This document shows positions 57,556 to 64,000 of a stretch of DNA of 64,000 nucleotides, piece by piece. Both the position numbers and the translations under genes were made by a program. The notes below the pieces were generated by a model. That model saw only the letters and a list, made by a program, of their open reading frames with translations, searched no databases and was not told the origin of the DNA. Each line of letters begins with the position of its first letter. The stretch's first letter is position 1. The stretch lies in assembly GCA_009760855.2 (NCBI GenBank), contig WPIO01000147.1:374001-438000 (forward strand). Reading direction: 5' to 3'. This DNA comes from Cristatella mucedo. Its lineage: Eukaryota; Bryozoa; Phylactolaemata; Cristatellidae.

Positions 57556-60500
57556 GTGAGTAGCTGCGGCTGTAGCTGCTGGTCAGCGCGAGCATGACGC
57601 GCAAAGTGCTCGAAGTGCTGTGCATAAGGTTGTGACTGCACTTTGCTGCTGCCGCTACCGCTTGGTCGAGAGCGGTTTTGCAGTCGCCGTCTGCATACAA
57701 TAGGACGCACAGTAATCAGTTGTTTTCCATTCATCGCTGAAAGTTGGAAAATGCCGGACGATGCTCAACGGACGGCTTAGCAAAGTTAGAACTCGGCAAT
57801 TGTGCTCCTATCTCTACCGCAGAAGTAAAGTATAGGCTAGTTGATTCGAAGGCCTCATTTATATCTACAGAGGATGAAGAGCTATAGTGGCTATCACCAC
57901 CGCTTGCAGAGAGCAATAACGAATTTCCGGCTGCAGGGCTCAAATCCGCGAAATGCTTCGTTAAGTTTGAGCACCTTACTTACCCCATGGCTGCGACCTA
58001 GACATCTTGTTGCCATCCTCCCCTCTTCGAATGTTGGCTCTGAGCTGTGTCTTGGTATTTCTTTTTTGAACGCCTCAGCCCAACCGACTCGTGTGCAGAA
58101 CAAATGACGGGATCAGGCTAGCTTGTGGTGATGCAGCCTATCAGAAGCATATGTAGAACGCCTTGGTTTGACATGCAGATTTGATCGGGTACGCGATCTT
58201 ATGTAAAGCGGTGAGCTGGTGATTGCAAAATTTGTGCTGCCTCGTGTTTTTTGAATTCTGTAGTGTTAGAGGCTAGTTAGTTCAATGCTTGTGTAGCTGG
58301 TTCTGTTAGCAGTTGCACATCTATGACTGATTGCATCTCACATGAAAACGGCATGTATTTGGCTGGGCCTGTTGATGGCAGACCAATCGTTCAAATGTGC
58401 AGCATAGCACGTCGACGTAAGAAACAGGCACTTTTTAAATTGCGCATGTCTTTCTATCTTGCGCAGCTACCGTTTCTGCTCTTGGCTTGCATGAGTAGTT
58501 TGTGGAATTGTGTTGTGATAAGCTTAGTGACTGAGCTGTTTAGCATTTGGTATTATGTGAGACTGATAACTAAGCAATGATAATAAATCTCTCCTGTGGA
58601 CTAGCTGCACACTGCCGTGCTATTGCAGGGTCTTGTTATTGTCTCCGATTTCATCGGTACCAACAGTTTAGACCATTTCGGCAGCTCATTCTTTGACAGG
58701 TGGTTTTAGGTTGTCCCTGGCAGGCATTGTCTTTCGTAGGGATTTTTCACCTTGTAATAATAATGCATTTGTTAAAGCACCCTCAGAGAACTAATTTCTT
58801 TCTAGTTGTTTTACAATTTCTGAAAATGAAGCACGATCGAATGGTTAGCAGTAACATGCTCAATGATAACAAACATAACATGGTTAGAAGTGACATGCAC
58901 AGGGTCATCATGCAAATATGGTTAATGGCAGCATGCACAGTGTCAGCATGCATAAGCACATAAAGGGCAAATAACAGAGACCCACTAAATGCTGTGATAA
59001 ATAGGTGCGCTTTTAGTTTCTTTTTAAATGTGGTCAAGTCAAGAGATGTCGTAATGCAATTCGGGAGTGAGTTCCAGGTTTTGGGAGATAACGAACTAAA
59101 GGCACGGTCTCCAAAGGATTTGAGGTTTGTACTAGGTATGGGTAAACAGTAAGATTCCGAAAAGCTGGTGGTACAATGCTTAGCCTGGTGGGGGAGTAGA
59201 TCTGATAGACAAGCTGGAGCCAAAGAATGAAGGGACCTGAAAGTGAGTGACAAAACCTTGAAATCGACGCTTTGCTTGACTGGGAGCCAGTGCAGGTCGA
59301 CGAGAAGTGGTGTGATGTGGCAACTGTGATGCTCACGGCAGACAAGCCGGGCTGCAAAGTTTTGCACCAACCTTACACGGGGCAAACTGCAATTACAACC
59401 TGTTTTACCTTTAGGAAGCTGTTAGCAAAAAGCAATGAACGTTTCCCACATTTGAATGGAGAATTGCCGCAAGGTTGACATCCCTTTAATCTGACTGCTA
59501 TGTGATTAAGCAAACTGGGTATTTAATATGATATAGCTTTAGATATACTTATGCAATCTACGATATTTCAGTATTTGGTTGTTCGAATGAACCTGGGGCC
59601 ATATTATGAGCCAGGTCGTGATTAATGGAATGCAGCACAGTAGACAGTCAGGTCACTTCCTAGCTGCTGTCGTGCTTTGAGCCGGCTACATCGTGTGCAT
59701 ATGTTCAAAGTTGTGTCCAAACTGCTTATAATCGCCAGCGTAGTTTAGCAGGGCTGCGATTCTGGAGTGCTTTCTGACCTTATTTCTTGACAACTGAGTG
59801 ACCGAGGCCTATGTTCTATCTCTCTAGTAGTGTTGGCTCTGCTATCACTTGATTCCCTTTGCAGTTGCATTATCCTGCAGTTTAGCGACATGATATATTC
59901 CTAGTATTAAATATAGATGTACATATATAGAAATTAATATTCATATATGGGCGTGTGCACGTGTAATTCATTAGTATGATGCCGCGTGAGCACTTAATCT
60001 GCATTCGGGTGCTTCACACGAGCCACAGAGCTCGATCCCCCCTCCCCCCCCCCCGACCTCGCTCGTCAATTTCCATCGTAAAAGGTGAGTACCTTAACTG
60101 CTGGGCCAAAGCAGTGCAGCTGACTTTATCAGCTTATGTACTTAAGCATGTTTCATAGCTTGAAAATGTGTGCTATTATTTGATTACCGTAGGTTATTTT
60201 GCCTTGTTCCCAAGTATCGACAGACCCATTTGGGCTAAATTGAGCATTTTAGAAACATTTATTTGCCCGTAGTACTGCACATCTGCCATAACTAAGTCGT
60301 TTTTATTATTGAAGGATTCCTTCAGCACTTGCTTTCGGCATGCAATCGATAGCAAAATTTGTAGAAGTACAGCAGTTTTAGTAGTACATGTGTGACTTGA
60401 GTGTGTTGTTGCACTCGATGGTCAGGTGTTCAGCATTGATGACTAGCAAACAAAACTTATTTGACATTTAGCAAGTATAGTCCTTTGGTCCCGAGAAGCT

Positions 60501-63500
60501 CACCGGTAGGGAGGTTGGTACTGCAGTTGTTGCAGTTTATCCAGCTAATGGGAAAGTTAAGCCTGGAGAGGTCTTAGTAAGAATGTTGGCTTGTCTCGGA
60601 TTTTCTTACCCTTACATTTCTTTGGTGATTGTGCTGAACAGTCATTAAATTATCTAGCATAGCCACTGTGGTTGCAGTATTGTGGGTTTACTCTTACAAG
60701 CTTAGTGAAATTATCCGTATTTTGATAATAGTAATAATAATAATAATAATCATCATCATCATCATGCATTTGATATAACACCCCCAAAGATCTTTTTTTT
60801 CTAGACATTTTACACTTGCTGCAAAGGAGGAGTGCCCTTTATTTCACCGTAGTACCTATTTAACACCAGGGAGCATTTTAGTCGGTTAGCCAGTGTTAGC
60901 ACTGTGTAGCCTCACATTCTGACGTGGTCCAGACGATGGTTGCCCATGCTAGCCGTCTTTTTATGTTGATGTCTTAGTCGATTTGTTGTGTGTGCTGTAA
61001 GCATTGTAGACCGTGGGAGCTTGTTGTGATTTTGCCTGCAGCTGAATCTTATAGAGGTGGCAATCGTAGACACGGGCAGAGCCATTATCTTTATCTAGGT
61101 GGCAAGACCCACAAGATTTTCATGTAGGAGCAACGCCCACAAGTAAATACAAATTATAGTGCACAATAATAGTGTTTTTTTGAGAAACAATCGATGGTCG
61201 CTCATCGTCTGACATCGTCTGATCTTGTTTAGTCGTTGGTGATAGTCAATGGTACAGGCATAGGGGCGGCCCAGTTTGCTGTGCCCTCTCTAGGCTTTGG
61301 GTAAATGCTCTCCTGCTTACCTCTTGGCTCCAGATTAGGTTATACTTGCATCTTCCCAAATACAATAGCCAATGACTTAGCTGACTTATTTAGTGTTGCT
61401 GTTATTGCTAGCTCTCCTCTGTTTAATTCATTTTGTCATTTTGCTGATAATTTCTATGCTTCTTGCTCTCTAGCACCTCATGTGCCCCCTTTTCGTTTAT
61501 TAGTAATACGTGGAAGCTGATACAGGTTGTCAAGCGCATTCATAACTTGGCAGGATTTCAATATCTTCACGTTTATTTGCTCTAATCGTGTACATGCTAT
61601 TAGCGCTGTTGATGCATGATCCAGGGATTGTCTCTGCCACACGTTCAGCATGCATTGACTTAGTTGCTGCCTTATTGCTATCTTGTATTCTAAGTGTGCA
61701 GTCAGGCCTCATTCTACTTGTAGGTTCGTTCGAATAGTTTGATGCAGGATTTCATTTGTCACTGGGTAGTTTTGACTGTGTTTACTCCCAGCATTCATAG
61801 TTGCAATGTCAGGCTGGAGGCAGGCTTCTAGGGGGTCAAAAATCAAAAGTATTTAGGTCATGCCATATGACCTGCGTAAGAGGGCACTTTGCCGGAGGGG
61901 GTGGCAGTTTAGTGAGGCTGTTCACAAGAGCCAGTTCGTTGCTAGCCGTTGTTGCACTAAGCAAATTCTTTATTGATTGACCCATGTAACATGACCTGGT
62001 AAATGCTTGTGCAAATTCAAAGCTCAGTTTCTGTTTGTGCTGCAGGTGTACTGCCACCATATCAGGAGACCCATGACTCTGTAATGGCACATAGAAGTGA
62101 GCATTACGAAATGCTGAAAAGAGTTGTCGCTCTGATGAGGTTTTCAGACGACTCGATGCCACTGCACGAGCAGTTCGGCTTTATGTATCTCATAGAAGAC
62201 AAAGCCCTCGTGTCTGACAAAGCATCGTTGGCCAAGCTTGATGACTTGCGGAACTTTCAGCAGATTGCCAGGGCAATTAGCGAGATGTTTGAACCAGTTG
62301 ATGCCTATTGGATTTCGCGAAACCTATATCGCAGGCAAAAGAAAAATCTGAAGGATTATATTCACGTCTTGGTAAAAGCGCATAAACCATGCTGCACAAG
62401 CTGCACTTTGTCGATCAAATGCTTTGAAGCCGTGTCTCCAACGTGCCAGCTTGCTTCCTTGTCGACGAATTTTCACTGTGTGTATTTACTGGGTATGGTC
62501 CATAACGAACGCGTTTAAGACTTTCTTGTTTGCCTTCTGAGAGCTGGTAACTCGCCTGATCATTCATTCACCTCATGGAGCAGAGCTTCGCAGCCAAATT
62601 GTCAGATTTCCAAGCAATGTTGTACCTCAACCCATAGCTGACTATATGCTGTTCAATGAATGGCTTTTGCCTATGGGGACTGATGCTGTTAGTGAATGGT
62701 TAATCGCTCTGGAAAAAATTACTTAGATGGATCGTTTAATTATGACTTTCTTCTGCACTGTGAGGAAACTTGAAATTCGTATTTTGCGTGGCAGAATTAT
62801 CTCTAGGAGTAGATCTCATCAAAATGCAAATTATGCTTATGCTAGAGCTTTTGTAGATATTATATGAGGATAGATAAACATTCATATCTCTAACTGTGCT
62901 TTTATGATGGTAGGAGCCATGGATAATTAGTATGGTTCTCTTTTATTTTTGTGAATTTTTTCTTTTCTTGGTAGCTCTCATGCATATACAAATATATATG
63001 CAGCGATGTTGTTAGTGTTAACCAGAAACACAGTTTAGTGGGTCATCTGGTCATACTCCTACCATTGTGGGGTTATGAGGGTCATGTCAGACTAACAACG
63101 ATTGTGCTCGAGTGAAAGCCAATGTTTATTCATCAATACATTTGAGCTCCATCACTTTGGTGATATACTATAGATAGTCTTATTTGTTTTTAACCACTTA
63201 TATCAAACTTATCATAGTTGTGTGTATTGCAGTTCATCAATGCTTTTTCTACAACCAATCTGCGTTGCCATCTATCACCTTCAGTGCCGAGATCATTTTT
63301 CTAAGCGATATTTAGTTAGTCTGCTATCTCAGATGATGTGATACCATTTCAAGATAGTTGGTGCAAAAAATGCCTGCTGACGTTTGGGCAGTCAATAGTA
63401 GGGCTGGTCTGCATGCTGCTTTAGGTGGACCACACTCATGCCTACCTGCGTAAAGAAGACCCTGACTCACGCCTGTACGATCACCTGGACTGCATCGGTG

Positions 63501-63576
63501 CATTGAAGGAGCTGCCTCTGAGCAAGTGGTTCTCCACGTGCTACTGCAGCATTCTGCACGAAGAGTCGCTAGGCCG
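57369..63576 (+). CDS. TBC1D7: TBC1D7-like protein (third TSC-complex subunit), 3' end off window
   Basis: Exons 57369-57555, 62046-62371 and 63425-63576 join in frame (phases 1, 0; last donor phase 2) into 221 residues; human TBC1D7 has 293. Matches along the protein: NFRSQFYSRV near the start, KKSIEALLKEKQ, YRCLLWKLILGVLPPYQETH across the first intron, EHYEMLKRVVALMRFSDD, AYWISRNL, and KWFSTCYCSILHEESLGR. Known for the family: an atypical TBC domain protein that binds TSC1 and stabilises the TSC1-TSC2 complex, a GTPase-activating complex for Rheb that restrains mTORC1. No IxxDxxR arginine-finger motif is seen, consistent with an atypical TBC. The start was chosen by alignment; an upstream in-frame ATG at 57174 would add 65 residues of low-complexity type. 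Intron 1 (4.5 kb) holds LINE-A, SINE-1 and SINE-2 copies. Confidence 0.92.
57840..58000 (-). mobile_element. SINE-2 copy, diverged
   Basis: GAAGAGCTATAGTGGCTATC, ACCACCGCTTGCAG, then a degraded B box (GGGCTCAAATCC) and A-box side near 57985. In intron 1 of the TBC1D7-like gene. Confidence 0.65.
58755..59385 (-). mobile_element. LINE-A copy with long open C-terminal RT frame
   Basis: A minus-strand frame of 200 codons reads VRLVQNFAARLVCREHHSCH, LLVDLHWLPVKQSVDFKVLS, SLTFRSLHSLAPACLSDLLP, then GDRAFSSLSPKTWNSLPN and ends after the family's usual SGSL terminus. The tail (AATAATAATGCATTTGTTAA, AAGCACCCTCAGAGAAC) has a weakened hairpin. 5'-truncated in the thumb, antisense in intron 1 of the TBC1D7-like gene. 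Confidence 0.9.
59990..60118 (-). mobile_element. SINE-1 copy, diverged
   Basis: Minus strand: A-box side CCCAGCAGTTAAGGTACTCA, B-box region GGATCGAGCTCTGTGGC, start of tail GTGAAGCACCCGAATGC. A C-rich run replaces part of the middle. In intron 1 of the TBC1D7-like gene. Confidence 0.65.
60725..60830 (-). mobile_element. LINE-A tail-only insertion, diverged
   Basis: GATAATAGTAATAATAATAA, ATC repeats, GCATTTGATATAACACCC, then CTAGACATTTTACACTTGC: minus-strand 3' end. Confidence 0.65.
60831..62045. other. rest of intron 1 of the TBC1D7-like gene
   Basis: No element recognised. A GTGGCAAT/GTGGCAAG direct repeat lies near 61055-61105. Short frames only. Confidence 0.35.
62046..62371 (+). CDS. 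TBC1D7: TBC1D7-like exon 2
   Basis: Acceptor TGCTGCAG, donor CTTG|GTAAAA, 108 codons after the split Gly. Carries VLPPYQETHDSVMAHRSEHY, VVALMRFSDDSMPLHEQFGF, the long helix FQQIARAISEMFEPVDAYW and ISRNLYRRQKKNLKDYIHVL. The frame stays open past the donor to 62518, but homology stops at 62371. Confidence 0.92.
62372..63424 (+). other. intron 2 of the TBC1D7-like gene
   Basis: GT at 62372 and TTTAG before 63425. No repeat or gene recognised inside. Confidence 0.6.
63425..63576 (+). CDS. TBC1D7: TBC1D7-like exon 3
   Basis: Acceptor CTGCTTTAG, donor CCG|GTAATG, phase 0 to 2. Contains AYLRKEDPDSRLYDHLDCIG and LPLSKWFSTCYCSILHEESL, matching the human segment around DGRLLTHL and WFKRCFAGCLPESSLQR. 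The remaining exons lie beyond the window. Confidence 0.9.
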
Positions 63577-64000
63577 GTAATGATCTGGCATGATGCTTGC
63601 TACTAGCTTGGTCTGCTCTGCTTGCTTGGTGCTCCCAGTAGAGCAGACATCTCTACTTTGCTACTGCCGTGTATACTTAGCCGCCAGTGAGATATGTGAC
63701 TCTCGACTGATGCTAAGAAGCAAGTAGATTGGTTTCGGCACATTAGAAAAATGTACAATGCTTTGACCGTATCTCTGTGAAGCAGTTAGCACGGCTCAGA
63801 GCACGGCACACCTCCACAAACGAGGCCTACCTCAGCCTGCTGTCTGTACATGGATGGCCAAGGTTAACCCTCCACTACCACAGCGGCACTAGTGACCAAG
63901 GACCGACCATCTCGCAAGCTCACACGTTCGTGCATGCATGCACTTGCGCACATTTGCACACACCTGTATCTGAGTTCTGCCCATAGAGAATACTGGGTTA

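Overview
This is a eukaryotic, metazoan-type window: split genes with short exons and GT-AG introns, clear homologs of animal genes (a Bax/Bak-type apoptosis regulator and the TSC-complex subunit TBC1D7), and a heavy load of non-LTR retrotransposons, tRNA-derived SINEs and simple repeats. Unusually long introns sit beside very small exons. An invertebrate, possibly an early-branching animal such as a sponge or cnidarian, fits, but the sequence alone does not fix the taxon.

Layout. 1-12.8 kb is repeat-rich intergenic DNA: several copies of a CR1/L2-like LINE (called LINE-A here, ending in a GCGCC/GGCGC hairpin plus ATT repeats), one long degenerate copy of a second LINE (LINE-B, ending in ACATT repeats, minus strand 6.2-8.6 kb) and a tandem pair of tRNA-derived SINEs (SINE-1). 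From about 12.83 to 33.73 kb a Bax-like gene runs on the plus strand in five recognisable coding exons (alpha1 helix, BH3, BH1, BH2, tail anchor). The exons are separated by introns filled with LINE and SINE fragments, a 1.1-kb 11/14-bp minisatellite, a TA tract and a 1.2-kb GA tract. 34-47.5 kb is intergenic: nested LINE pieces, a second SINE family (SINE-2), and two patches of a diverged tandem repeat of about 170 bp.

From at most 48.77 to 52.19 kb a plus-strand gene of unknown function has 15 tiny coding exons. Their intron phases repeat with a period of five exons, and the peptides show a matching W-[FY]-D repeat, so it looks built by tandem duplication of a five-exon cassette. A polyadenylation signal follows its stop. 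After about 5 kb of intergenic repeats, a TBC1D7 homolog starts at 57.37 kb and runs off the right edge (three exons seen).

The genes show no obvious shared pathway or operon-like organisation: Bax acts at mitochondria in apoptosis and TBC1D7 in TSC/mTORC1 signalling. The SINE-1 3' end matches the LINE-A 3' end, which implies a LINE/SINE partnership in this genome. Names such as LINE-A, LINE-B, SINE-1 and SINE-2 are labels made for this window. Edges of degenerate repeats are approximate, read by eye.
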